From Lentzea tibetensis (GTDB lineage Bacteria; Actinomycetota; Actinomycetes; Mycobacteriales; Pseudonocardiaceae): a stretch of DNA of 64,000 bases. Location: contig NZ_VOBR01000010.1 of NCBI RefSeq assembly GCF_007845675.1, forward strand, positions 179,530-243,529. Direction: 5' to 3'. The notes under the pieces are model-generated. The model was given only the letters and a program-made list of their open reading frames with translations. It did no database searches and was not told the DNA's origin. This document shows positions 33,564 to 41,897 of the stretch, piece after piece. Numbering within the stretch: position 1 is the first letter of the stretch; each line of letters starts with the position of its first letter. Both the position numbers and the translations under genes were made by a program.

Positions 33564-35816
33564 ATGAGTCCACGGGCCTTGGAATTGCGCATCCACGGCG
33601 TCAACAACACACCACCGCACGCGATGCTGGCCCTGCCGAAGGAGGAGACCCAGCGGACGCGCGGTGACGACCTCGGCGGCTTCTGGTCCGGTACGGCCCC
33701 GAACGAGGAGCTGCTCACGGAGGCCTACTCGTGGGGCGGCATGGCGCGCTCGTCGGTCAGCCTGCCCGGCGGCAACCCGGTCGTGAACGCGTTGTGCCGC
33801 ATCGGGTGGGCGTTGCTGCTGCCGTTCGGGCTGGCGAACGTCGCCTACTGGAGCCGGAAACTGCCCACCGGCGCGAAACGCCCCGACTGGCGCTGCGGCA
33901 GCGGCGCGGCGACGACCCGGCTGTTCGGGTTGGGGCTGACGGTGCTGCTGGTGCTGGCGGCGTGCGAGATCACGCTGGACCTGTTCGCGATCCAGTGCGC
34001 GCCCGCGAACGCGTGCCCGCGGCTGCCGAGCGCGTTCGGCTGGTTCAGCGGTCAGGACGTGGCGACGCGCATGGCGATCTCCTCGGCCGGGCCCGTGTTG
34101 TTGTTGCTGGGGCTGTGGTTGCTCGCCCGCCGCTCGCGCGTCCGGTACGAGCAGAAGACCACCGAGGCCGGGCGCACCGACCGCGGCCCCGTGATGCTCG
34201 CCGACCCCGGGCTGTGGCGCGGTGACGTGATGCTGCGCGAGCTCACCCGCGTGCACCTCGCCGCCGGTTTCGCCGTCGTCGCGCTGGTGTCCTCTGTGGA
34301 CGCCTGGGCCGCCGCGCCGGAGTTCCGGGTGATCGCCGTGGTGTCGGCGGCGCTGGTGCTCGCGGCGTGCGCGCTGGCGTCGCGGCGGGTCGGCGACGCG
34401 CCGGACGTGGCGACCGAGGCGCACGGGCCGCGCGACTCGTGGCTCCTCCTGGGGTTCGCGATGGCCGTGTTCGCCGCCGAGACGGTGTCCCTGCTCGTCG
34501 TGCGGCCCGCGTTCACCGGCCGGTTGCTCGTCGCGACGTGGCTGCCGCCGGTGCTGCTCGCGTGCCTGCTCGGCATCGTGGCGTCGGCGTACGCGTGGCG
34601 AGCCAACCCGAGGCGGATCCCGCTGCTGCTCGGGCTCCTCGTCGCGGCGGGGCTCGTCGCGGGGTACTCGCACTGGGCCGGTCCGGTGGTCGCGGTGCTC
34701 GCCACGGCGACGCTGATGTGGCACGCGCGCAAGGACGACACGCGCGAGTGGGAGGCGTGGTCCGGCATGGGACCCGGTGTGCTGCTGGGGATCTCGCTGG
34801 CGTCGTCGATGACGCTGTCGACCATCGCGGTCGTGGCGACCGGCAACTGGTTGCTGGGTCTCACCACCGTTCCGCCGGTGTACGCGTGGTTCAGCGGCTC
34901 GTTCACGGTCGCGCTGGCCGCGTTCGTCGCCGTCGCACTCGTGCTCGGTGGGCTCGTGGGCACCCGGTTGGTCAAGCCCTCCCTGCTGCTCGGCGCGGAC
35001 GACGAACCGGGACCGTCGAAGAACGTGCGCGCACGCCACCTGGCCGCACTGGCGCACCGGGCCGAGAAGGCCGTAGGGCTGCTGTCGATCCTCAGCGTCC
35101 TCGCGGTCGCGCTGGCCGTGGACGCGGCGCTGTCCGCACGACGCGACCTGCCCGAGTGGGTCGTCGACCGCGGCCTGTGGTTCACCGTCCTCACCGGCGG
35201 CGCGGTCGTCGCCGCGTTCGCGGGCGGCCGGGCGACCCGCCCGCTCGGCCTGGTGTGGGACCTGATCTGCTTCCTGCCGCGCACCGCCCACCCGTTCGCG
35301 CCGCCGTGCTACGCCGAGCGCGCCGTGCCGGAGCTGGTGCAGCGCACGCGGGAGTGGCTCGACGGCGGCGCCGACCGGCGCGTGGTGCTCTCCGCGCACA
35401 GCCTCGGCTCGGTGCTCGCGACGGCGACGATCTACGCGCTGCCCGAGCGGGACCTGCCGAGGCTGCGGCTGATCACCTACGGCAGCCAGCTGCGGCCGTA
35501 CTTCGGGCGGATCTTCCCCGAGCTGCTGGGCGGCGGGGTGCTCGGCACACCGCCCACCCGCGGCGGCAGGCTGTGGTCGACCGATCCGTGGCGCTGGCCG
35601 GCCACCGAACCTTCGCAGGGCGGTCTGTCCACAATGGTCCCCTGGACGAACCTGTGGCGGCGCACGGACTTCCTGGGCTTCCCCGTGCACGGCTACGCGG
35701 CGAACGCGTGCGACCGCCCGGCGCCCGAGTCGAACGGCTCGGGACGCATCGAACGGCATTCGGACTACCAGACCACATCGGCCTACCGGGAGGCGCTCGC
35801 GTCTCATTTGGAGTGA
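33564..35816 (+). CDS. Polytopic membrane protein with lipase-type serine motif
   Basis: This 750-residue protein starts LELRIHGVNNTPPHAMLALP, a motif found at the start of a family of actinobacterial membrane proteins with an alpha/beta-hydrolase end. Roughly a dozen transmembrane helices follow (about residues 75-580). The C-terminal soluble part contains a nucleophile elbow RRVVLSAHSLGSVLATATIY (Ser near residue 613). A lipase or esterase acting at the membrane is likely, but no substrate is known. GGGGG lies 7 nt before ATG 33564. A longer upstream open frame exists but is antisense to the S41 peptidase gene. Confidence 0.8.
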   Translation: MSPRALELRIHGVNNTPPHAMLALPKEETQRTRGDDLGGFWSGTAPNEELLTEAYSWGGMARSSVSLPGGNPVVNALCRIGWALLLPFGLANVAYWSRKLPTGAKRPDWRCGSGAATTRLFGLGLTVLLVLAACEITLDLFAIQCAPANACPRLPSAFGWFSGQDVATRMAISSAGPVLLLLGLWLLARRSRVRYEQKTTEAGRTDRGPVMLADPGLWRGDVMLRELTRVHLAAGFAVVALVSSVDAWAAAPEFRVIAVVSAALVLAACALASRRVGDAPDVATEAHGPRDSWLLLGFAMAVFAAETVSLLVVRPAFTGRLLVATWLPPVLLACLLGIVASAYAWRANPRRIPLLLGLLVAAGLVAGYSHWAGPVVAVLATATLMWHARKDDTREWEAWSGMGPGVLLGISLASSMTLSTIAVVATGNWLLGLTTVPPVYAWFSGSFTVALAAFVAVALVLGGLVGTRLVKPSLLLGADDEPGPSKNVRARHLAALAHRAEKAVGLLSILSVLAVALAVDAALSARRDLPEWVVDRGLWFTVLTGGAVVAAFAGGRATRPLGLVWDLICFLPRTAHPFAPPCYAERAVPELVQRTREWLDGGADRRVVLSAHSLGSVLATATIYALPERDLPRLRLITYGSQLRPYFGRIFPELLGGGVLGTPPTRGGRLWSTDPWRWPATEPSQGGLSTMVPWTNLWRRTDFLGFPVHGYAANACDRPAPESNGSGRIERHSDYQTTSAYREALASHLE

Positions 35817-35906
35817 TCATGGGTGAACCATCGCCCGATCGTGCACGTGCCGTGTCTGGGAACCTGGAACGCCGAAGTGCCCAGTGGCACGTGACCAAGG
35901 AGAAGC

Positions 35907-36500
35907 ATGCGTACGACTGTGTCGGTCCTCGTGGGAACCGTCCTGCTCGCTGGTGGACTGGCCGCCTGCTCGTCCGGTGAGCAGCAGGCGGCGCCCGCGC
36001 CGACCTCGGCCGCCGTCGTGCCGATCGCCGAGACCGCGGTCGCCGAGCCCGCCGCGTCCGGCGACCAGCCGAAGGGCATCACCTACGACGCCAAGCGCAT
36101 CCCGGTCGGTGCCAAGCTCGCGGTGGCGTCGAAGTCCGATGGCGGTCAGACCAAGGTGGACCTGACGGTCAGCGGCCTGCTGCCGAACACCAAGTACGGC
36201 TCGCACGTGCACACCAAGCCGTGCGGTGCCAAGCCGGCGGACGCGGGTCCGCACTACCAGAACACCAAGGACCCGGTGTCGCCGTCGGTCGACCCGAAGT
36301 TCGCGAACACGGAGAACGAGATCTGGCTGGACTTCACCACCGACGACAAGGGTGCCGCGACCGGCACCGCGACGGTGAAGTGGGAGTTCCGCAAGGGCGA
36401 CGCGAACGCGATCATCGTGCACGCCGCGCACACCAGCACCGAGCACGGCAAGGCCGGCACCGCTGGCGACCGGCTGGCGTGCCTCACGGCCGCTTTCTGA
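35907..36500 (+). CDS. Cu/Zn-superoxide-dismutase-family lipoprotein
   Basis: The 197-residue product has a lipoprotein signal peptide (LVGTVLLAGGLAAC, lipidation at Cys 21). The SOD fold carries copper ligands in YGSHVHTKPC, AGPHYQN and AIIVHAAHTS, and the guiding arginine in AGDRLACLTA. The loop after AGPHY has no further histidines, so the canonical zinc site of Cu/Zn SOD is absent. It may be a copper-only SOD or a copper-binding protein on the outer face of the membrane. AAGGAG precedes ATG 35907. A strong hairpin follows. Confidence 0.82.
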   Translation: MRTTVSVLVGTVLLAGGLAACSSGEQQAAPAPTSAAVVPIAETAVAEPAASGDQPKGITYDAKRIPVGAKLAVASKSDGGQTKVDLTVSGLLPNTKYGSHVHTKPCGAKPADAGPHYQNTKDPVSPSVDPKFANTENEIWLDFTTDDKGAATGTATVKWEFRKGDANAIIVHAAHTSTEHGKAGTAGDRLACLTAAF

Positions 36501-36512
36501 CCGACCCGGTGG

Positions 36513-36550
36513 CCGAAGGCGGGAACGCGATCACGCGTTCCCGCCTTCGG
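36513..36550 (+). terminator. Strong hairpin terminator after the SOD-like gene
   Basis: CCGAAGGCGGGAACGCG and its exact complement form a 17-bp stem with an ATCA loop, 12 nt past the stop codon. Confidence 0.9.
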
Positions 36551-36606
36551 TGGTTTGAAGGGTGACGGCGGTGGGTACCCCTCGACGCTCCCGACTCGAG
36601 GGCGAG

Positions 36607-37617
36607 GTGAGCACCTTGGTCGGTGTGCGACCCCCTGAACCCGTCAGCGTCGCCGAGGAGTTCCTGCTCGTGGACCCCACGAGCGGCCGGCCGTCGGGGC
36701 GCGCCGGTGCCGTGCTGGCCCGGCTGCGCGACACCGGGCTGACCTCGTTCCGCGGTGAGCTGGCCACCACGCAGGTGACCGCGACGACCGGGCCGTGCAC
36801 GAGCCTCGGCGATCTGCGCGCGACCATGGACGCGGCGCGCCACCGGGTCCGGGACGCCGCGCGGGCGGTCGGGGTCGGGGTGCTGTCGCTCGGCGTGCCC
36901 TACTGGAGCTCCGAGCACCCGCTGCTGGGGCGCGGCGAACGGTTCCAGCAGCTGCTGCGCACGTACGCGGGCGCGATGGCCGATCACGAGGCGTGCGTCT
37001 GCCAGGTGCACGTCGCCGTGCCGGACCGCGAGACCGGGGTCGCCGTCCTCAACCACCTGCGGCCGTGGCTGCCGACGCTGCTGGCGCTGTCCGCGAACTC
37101 GCCGTGCCACGAGGGCCGCGACACCGGCTACGCGAGCTGGCGCACCGTGCAGCGGTCCCGCTTCCCCGGCTCGGGTGTGCCGCCGTGGTTCTCGTCGGCG
37201 GCCGACTACGACGAGCACGTCGAGCGGATGGCCGAGTGCGGCACGCTCGTCGACGAGGCGCCGTTCTGGCTCGCCAGGCTGGCCTCGCACGGTCCCGTGG
37301 TCGAGATCCACGCGGCGGACGCCGTGCCCGCGGTCGAGGACGCGGTCGTGCAGGCCGCGCTGTCGCGGGCACTCGTCCGCACCGCCCTCACCGATCTGGC
37401 CGACGGCCTGGAGGCACCGCAGGTCCGCGACGACGTGTGCGCGGCCGCGCTGTGGTCGGCCGCGCGGCACGGACTCGGCGGAGCGGCCGTGCACATCGTG
37501 CGGGAACAGCAGGTCACCGCGACCAAACTGCTCCGCGAGCTCGTCGAGCACGTCACCGGCGCGCTGGAGGAGACCGGCGACACCGACGTCCTCGCGTGGT
37601 TGGAGTCGTGCCGCTAG
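36607..37617 (+). CDS. YbdK-like glutamate-cysteine ligase family (carboxylate-amine ligase)
   Basis: The product of about 336 residues belongs to the GCS2/YbdK family: SVAEEFLLVDPTSGRPSGRA, LTSFRGELATTQVTATTGPC, LSLGVPYWSSEHPLLGRGER and LLALSANSPCHEGRDTGYAS. YbdK-type enzymes have weak or unknown gamma-glutamyl-cysteine ligase activity. The canonical GxEEEF start of the family reads SVAEEF here. GAGGG lies about 4 nt before GTG 36607; an in-frame GTG at 36562 would add 15 residues. It is convergent with the GH13 gene and shares CTAG as overlapping stop codons. Confidence 0.82.
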   Translation: MSTLVGVRPPEPVSVAEEFLLVDPTSGRPSGRAGAVLARLRDTGLTSFRGELATTQVTATTGPCTSLGDLRATMDAARHRVRDAARAVGVGVLSLGVPYWSSEHPLLGRGERFQQLLRTYAGAMADHEACVCQVHVAVPDRETGVAVLNHLRPWLPTLLALSANSPCHEGRDTGYASWRTVQRSRFPGSGVPPWFSSAADYDEHVERMAECGTLVDEAPFWLARLASHGPVVEIHAADAVPAVEDAVVQAALSRALVRTALTDLADGLEAPQVRDDVCAAALWSAARHGLGGAAVHIVREQQVTATKLLRELVEHVTGALEETGDTDVLAWLESCR

Positions 37618-39134
37618 TCGTCACCGACGACCCGCAGCCAGCGGCACTCGTAAGGCCCCAGCCGCAGGCTCACCACACCGTCCGCCGACACCGGCTCGGT
37701 CTCGCCTGTCAGCACGTCGCGCGGCTCCCGCATCCCGTCGAGCCGCAGCTCCACCTCCCCGGAACCGAGGTTGTGCACGGCGACGACGCACCCGCCGTCG
37801 GCCGTGCTGCGGTGCGCGAGCACCGCGGGCTCCCCGGTGTCCAGCACCTCGTAGGTGCCCCACGCGAACTCGGGGCATTCGCGGTAGCGGCGCGCCAGCA
37901 ACCTGATCCAGGTCAGCAGCTCGTTGTCGTCCGAGACGCGGTCCCACTCCATCGGCGTGCGCACGGCCAGCCTGCCCTCGCGGCTGAGGTCCTCCTCCAT
38001 GCCGATCTCCTCGCCGTAGAAGAGAACAGGCGTACCGGGCAACGAGAACAGCAGGCTGTAGACCATCTTGATGCGCCGCAGGTCGTGGCCGAGCATCCCG
38101 GGCAGCCTCCGCCGCAGCCCGCGTCCGTAGAGCTGCATGTCCTTCGACGGCCCGAACGCGGCGAACACCTCCTGGCGCTCCGGCTCGCTCAGCTTGTCCA
38201 GCGTCAGCTCGTCGTGGTTGCGCACGAACGTCGCCCAGTGCGCGTCCCTCGGCGGGTACGGGCGTTCGCGCAACGCCTCCGCCAGCGGTCCGGCGTCCTC
38301 ACGGGCCAGCGAGAGGTACATCTTCTGCATGCCGATGAAGTCGAAGCACATCGTCAGCTCGTCGCCGGTGTCCCCCGGATCGCCGAAGAACCTCGTCGTC
38401 TGGTCGTACGGCAGGTTCACCTCGCCCAGCAGCACCGCCGATCCGGCCCGGCGGGAGAGGAACGCGCGCAGGTCCGCGAGGAAGTCGTGCGGGTCGGGCA
38501 ACGCCGCCGACTCGGTCTCCAGCAGGAAGGGCACGGCGTCCACGCGGTACCCGGACAGGCCGAGCTCGAGCCACAGGCCCATGGTGCGGGCGATCTCGTC
38601 GCGCACCGCCGGGTTGGCGACGTTCAGGTCCGGCTGGTGCTTGTAGAACACGTGCTGGTAGTACTGGTCGGTCTTGGCGTCGTGCTCCCACACCGACTTC
38701 TCCTTGTCGGGGAACACCACGCCCTCGGCGGCGTCGGCAGGCGGCTCGTCGCGCCACACGTACCAGTCCCGGTACGGGTTGTCCCTGCTGGAACGCGCTT
38801 CGACGAACCACGGGTGCTGGTCCGACGTGTGGTTGACGACGAGGTCGGCGATGACGCGGATGCCCCGCTCGCGTGCGGTGCGCACGAACTCGACGAAGTC
38901 GCCGAGCGTGCCCAGCCGGTGGTCGACGGCCTGGAAGTCGGTGATGTCGTAGCCGTCGTCGCGGTCCGGCGACGGGTAGTACGGCATCAGCCAGACGCAC
39001 GTGACGCCGAGCGAGGAGAGGTAGTCGACCTTCTGCGCCAGACCGGCGAACCCGTTGGCGCAGAACGTCTCCACGTCGAGGCAGTAGATGAGGGCGGTCT
39101 TCCACCACAGGTCGGAGGTGCGGGTCCGTTTCAC
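37614..39134 (-). CDS. GH13 alpha-amylase-family protein (trehalose-synthase-like)
   Basis: The 506-residue protein is a GH13 (beta/alpha)8 barrel: VTCVWLMPYYPSPDRDDGYD, DLVVNHTSDQHPWF, the nucleophile region GLSGYRVDAVPFLL, the acid/base region VLLGEVNLPYDQ and the third carboxylate region FVRNHDELTLDKLS. It resembles the TreS/GH13 subfamily 16 type enzymes, but the substrate is not certain. The GTG at 39134 overlaps the stop of the LLM oxidoreductase gene as GTGA. This tight pairing of a GH13 enzyme with a TIGR03885-like flavin oxidoreductase is a recurring one to my knowledge. Confidence 0.88.
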   Translation of the reverse strand: MKRTRTSDLWWKTALIYCLDVETFCANGFAGLAQKVDYLSSLGVTCVWLMPYYPSPDRDDGYDITDFQAVDHRLGTLGDFVEFVRTARERGIRVIADLVVNHTSDQHPWFVEARSSRDNPYRDWYVWRDEPPADAAEGVVFPDKEKSVWEHDAKTDQYYQHVFYKHQPDLNVANPAVRDEIARTMGLWLELGLSGYRVDAVPFLLETESAALPDPHDFLADLRAFLSRRAGSAVLLGEVNLPYDQTTRFFGDPGDTGDELTMCFDFIGMQKMYLSLAREDAGPLAEALRERPYPPRDAHWATFVRNHDELTLDKLSEPERQEVFAAFGPSKDMQLYGRGLRRRLPGMLGHDLRRIKMVYSLLFSLPGTPVLFYGEEIGMEEDLSREGRLAVRTPMEWDRVSDDNELLTWIRLLARRYRECPEFAWGTYEVLDTGEPAVLAHRSTADGGCVVAVHNLGSGEVELRLDGMREPRDVLTGETEPVSADGVVSLRLGPYECRWLRVVGDD

Positions 39135-40096
39135 GATGCGCCCTTCAGCTGCGGCAGCACGTGTTCGCCGAACGCGTCGACGAACTCGTCCTGTTCCTGA
39201 CCGACGTGGTGCAGGTTGATCTCGTCGAAGCCGAGCTCGGCGAACTCGTGCAGCCACGCCGTGTGCTGCCCCAGGTCCGACGACACGTTGACGACCTTCA
39301 CGACCTGCTCCGGCGACACCTGCTCGGCGATGACGTCGAAGTGCTGCGGCAGCTCGAGGTCCCAGCACACCGGTGGCGGGAACACGTTGCCGCGCCACTG
39401 CTCGTGCGCGATCCGCCCGGCCGTCTCGTCGTCGTGCGCCCAGCTCAGGTGCACCTGCAGGTGCAGCGGCCCGCGGCCGCCGGCGTCGCGGTACGCGTCG
39501 GTCACCCGGCGCAGCTGGGCGGGCGGCGCGTTGACGGTGACGAGACCGTCGGCCCACTCCGCGCACCAGCCCGCGGTCTCGGGGCTCACCGCGGCGCCCA
39601 CCAGCGGTGGCGGCTCGTCGGGCAACGTCCACAGCCGGGCCCGGTCGACCGTCACCAGCCCGTCGTGGCTGACCTCCTCGCCGCGCAGCAACGCCTTGAT
39701 GACGTCGACGCACTCGCGCAGCCTGCGCGCCCGGACGTCCTTGCGCGGCCAGCCTCCCCCGGTGATGTGCTCGTTGCTCGCCTCGCCGGTGCCGAGCGCG
39801 GCCCAGAACCGGCCTGGGTACATCGCGGCGAGGGTGCCGATGGCCTGCGCGGTGATCGCCGGGTGGTAGCGCTGCCCCGGTGCGGTGACCACGCCGAACG
39901 GCAGCGAGGTCGCCTCCAGCGCGGCGCCGAGCCACGACCACGCGTAGCCGGACTGGCCCTGCCGGGAGCTCCACGGCGAGAAGTGGTCCGAGGACATGGC
40001 GCACCGGAACCCGGCTTCCTCGGCGCGGCGCACGGTCGCGAGCAATACCGACGGATGGATCTGCTCGTGTGAAGCGTGAATGCCGTACCTGGTCAT
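39131..40096 (-). CDS. LLM-class flavin-dependent oxidoreductase (TIGR03885-like)
   Basis: The 321-residue protein is a luciferase-like monooxygenase family TIM barrel of the F420-dependent glucose-6-phosphate dehydrogenase subgroup: SSDHFSPWSSRQGQSGYAWS, FGVVTAPGQRYHPAITAQAI, ALGTGEASNEHITGGGWP and RARRLRECVDVIKALLRGEE. It resembles TIGR03885, described as a probable non-F420 flavin enzyme. Its substrate is unknown; a sugar product of the coupled GH13 enzyme is possible. ATG 40096 is divergent from the ABC adaptor gene across 95 bp. Confidence 0.85.
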   Translation of the reverse strand: MTRYGIHASHEQIHPSVLLATVRRAEEAGFRCAMSSDHFSPWSSRQGQSGYAWSWLGAALEATSLPFGVVTAPGQRYHPAITAQAIGTLAAMYPGRFWAALGTGEASNEHITGGGWPRKDVRARRLRECVDVIKALLRGEEVSHDGLVTVDRARLWTLPDEPPPLVGAAVSPETAGWCAEWADGLVTVNAPPAQLRRVTDAYRDAGGRGPLHLQVHLSWAHDDETAGRIAHEQWRGNVFPPPVCWDLELPQHFDVIAEQVSPEQVVKVVNVSSDLGQHTAWLHEFAELGFDEINLHHVGQEQDEFVDAFGEHVLPQLKGAS

Positions 40097-40191
40097 CCTC
40101 GGGGGCTACCCGAAGCAACCTTGATCCACCCACAGGAGTCATTACCTGTAGGTTGACCGGACCGGTTGAAAAGACATTGGGGGTTTTCCCG

Positions 40192-41178
40192 GTGAGCAGC
40201 AAACATCTCGCGCTGCTGTGCGCGCTCGCGGCGATGGCCGCGACGGCGTGCAGCGCGTCGGGGCCTGGGGAGACCAATCCCGACCTCGCGCCGCGCGGCA
40301 CGACCATGACCACGGTGAAGCCCTCGCGGCAGGACCTCACGAACAAGATGAGCCTCACCGGCAAGGTGACGATGAACCCGATGTTCGGGCTGGTCGCGCC
40401 GATCGCGGGCCAGGTGCGGTTCTTCGACGTGAAAGCGCCTTCCGGCACACCGACCAAGCCGACGCGCGTCGCGACGATCTGGGCGAACGGCACGCCGACG
40501 TACGTCGAGGTGCCCGCGGGCGCGGTGCCCGGCGCGCGGCTCGTCGACGACAAGGCGACGGTGTCGGCGGGCATGCCGATCTATTCCGCGAAGCACGGTG
40601 CCTACGGCATCGTCGCGGACGTCGCGGGCGACCAGGCGTACAAGATCACCGACGCGCTGGCCGAGGTGCAGGCGCAGATCAAGAACGGGCCCGGCCCGTT
40701 CCCGTGCGCCGTGCTCGGCACGATCGCCGCGCTGCCCGCGGGCACCGTTCCCGAGGTGCCGACGCCGACCGAGCCCAAGCCCGGCACGGACCAGCCGAAG
40801 CAGCCCGGTCCGCCGACGCAGCAGCAGGAGCAGCCGAAGCCGACCGAGCCGACCGGCCTGCGCGTCGTGTGCACGGCGCCCGCCGACGTGAAGCTGATCA
40901 ACGGTGCGGCCGCGACGCTGGAGCTGGTGACGGGCAAGGCCGCGAACGCACTGGTCGTGCCGGTCGAGGCCGTCGCCGGCACGCAGGGCAAGGGCAAGGT
41001 CGACGTGCTGAAGAACGGCACGCGCACGACCACCGACGTCGTGCTCGGCCTCACCGACGGCAAGGTCGTCGAGGTGAAGTCGGGGCTCAACGGCGACGAG
41101 GAGCTGGCCGTCCCCGGCCCGAACCTGCCGGACGGCCCGCAGCAGAACCAGGACGGCGTGAAGCCGACGGGACCGTGA
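40192..41178 (+). CDS. MacA-like periplasmic adaptor lipoprotein of an ABC system
   Basis: This 328-residue protein has a lipoprotein signal (LCALAAMAATACSAS). An adaptor-like core includes LTNKMSLTGKVTMNPMFGLV and IAGQVRFFDVKAPSG. A Pro/Gln-rich insertion (PTEPKPGTDQPKQPGPP) is followed by a C-terminal HlyD-like region AANALVVPVEAVAGTQGKGK and DVVLGLTDGKVVEVKSGLNG. With the next two genes it forms a MacAB-type export or envelope-maintenance complex. The GTG at 40192 starts the signal peptide; its stop overlaps the ATPase start by one base. Confidence 0.85.
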   Translation: MSSKHLALLCALAAMAATACSASGPGETNPDLAPRGTTMTTVKPSRQDLTNKMSLTGKVTMNPMFGLVAPIAGQVRFFDVKAPSGTPTKPTRVATIWANGTPTYVEVPAGAVPGARLVDDKATVSAGMPIYSAKHGAYGIVADVAGDQAYKITDALAEVQAQIKNGPGPFPCAVLGTIAALPAGTVPEVPTPTEPKPGTDQPKQPGPPTQQQEQPKPTEPTGLRVVCTAPADVKLINGAAATLELVTGKAANALVVPVEAVAGTQGKGKVDVLKNGTRTTTDVVLGLTDGKVVEVKSGLNGDEELAVPGPNLPDGPQQNQDGVKPTGP

Positions 41179-41897
41179 TGACGATCCCCATGTCTGCCGC
41201 ACCGATTGCCGCACCACCGATCCAGACACCGCTCATCCGCTTGTCCGGCATCACGAAGACGTTGAAGGGGCAGGACGAGCCGCGCACGATCCTCGACGGC
41301 GTGAACCTGACCGTCCACAGCGGACAGAGCATCGCGATCCTCGGCCGTTCGGGTTCCGGCAAGAGCACGCTGCTGTCGCTCATCGGGCTGTTCGACCGCG
41401 CGGACGGCGGCCAGTACCTGCTCGGCGAGCGGGACATCACGAAGCTGCCCGAGCGCAAGGCGGCCGCGTTGCGCAGCGCCGAGTTCGGGTTCGTGTTCCA
41501 GCGGTTCTTCCTGCTCAAGCACCTCTCGGCCGCGCAGAACGTGGCCATGGCGCTGGTCAACGGCCAGGGCTGGCTGCCGCGACGCAAGCGCAAGACGCAG
41601 GTGATGGAGGCGCTGGACCAGGTCGGCATCGCGCACCTGGCGAAGCACAAGCCACCACGGCTGTCCGGCGGTGAGCAGCAACGCGTCGCCATCGCCCGCG
41701 CACTGGTGCGGCAGCCGCGCGTGCTGCTGGCCGACGAGCCGACCGGTGCGCTCGACACCGAGACCGGCAACCTCGTGGTGGACGTGCTGCTGAAGGCGAC
41801 CCACCGCGGCTGCGGGCTCGTGCTGGTGACGCACGACCACGACCACGCGGCCAAGATGGGCAGCGTGCTGTCCCTGCACGACGGGCGGCTCGGATGA
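41178..41897 (+). CDS. MacB/LolD-type ABC transporter ATPase
   Basis: The 239-residue ATPase has Walker A LGRSGSGKSTLLSLIG, the signature LSGGEQQRVAIARALVRQPR, Walker B VLLADEPTGALD and the H-loop LVTHDHDHA. It is most like ATPases paired with FtsX/MacB permeases. The start ATG 41178 shares a base with the upstream stop, and the stop overlaps the permease start as ATGA. Confidence 0.93.
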   Translation: MTIPMSAAPIAAPPIQTPLIRLSGITKTLKGQDEPRTILDGVNLTVHSGQSIAILGRSGSGKSTLLSLIGLFDRADGGQYLLGERDITKLPERKAAALRSAEFGFVFQRFFLLKHLSAAQNVAMALVNGQGWLPRRKRKTQVMEALDQVGIAHLAKHKPPRLSGGEQQRVAIARALVRQPRVLLADEPTGALDTETGNLVVDVLLKATHRGCGLVLVTHDHDHAAKMGSVLSLHDGRLG

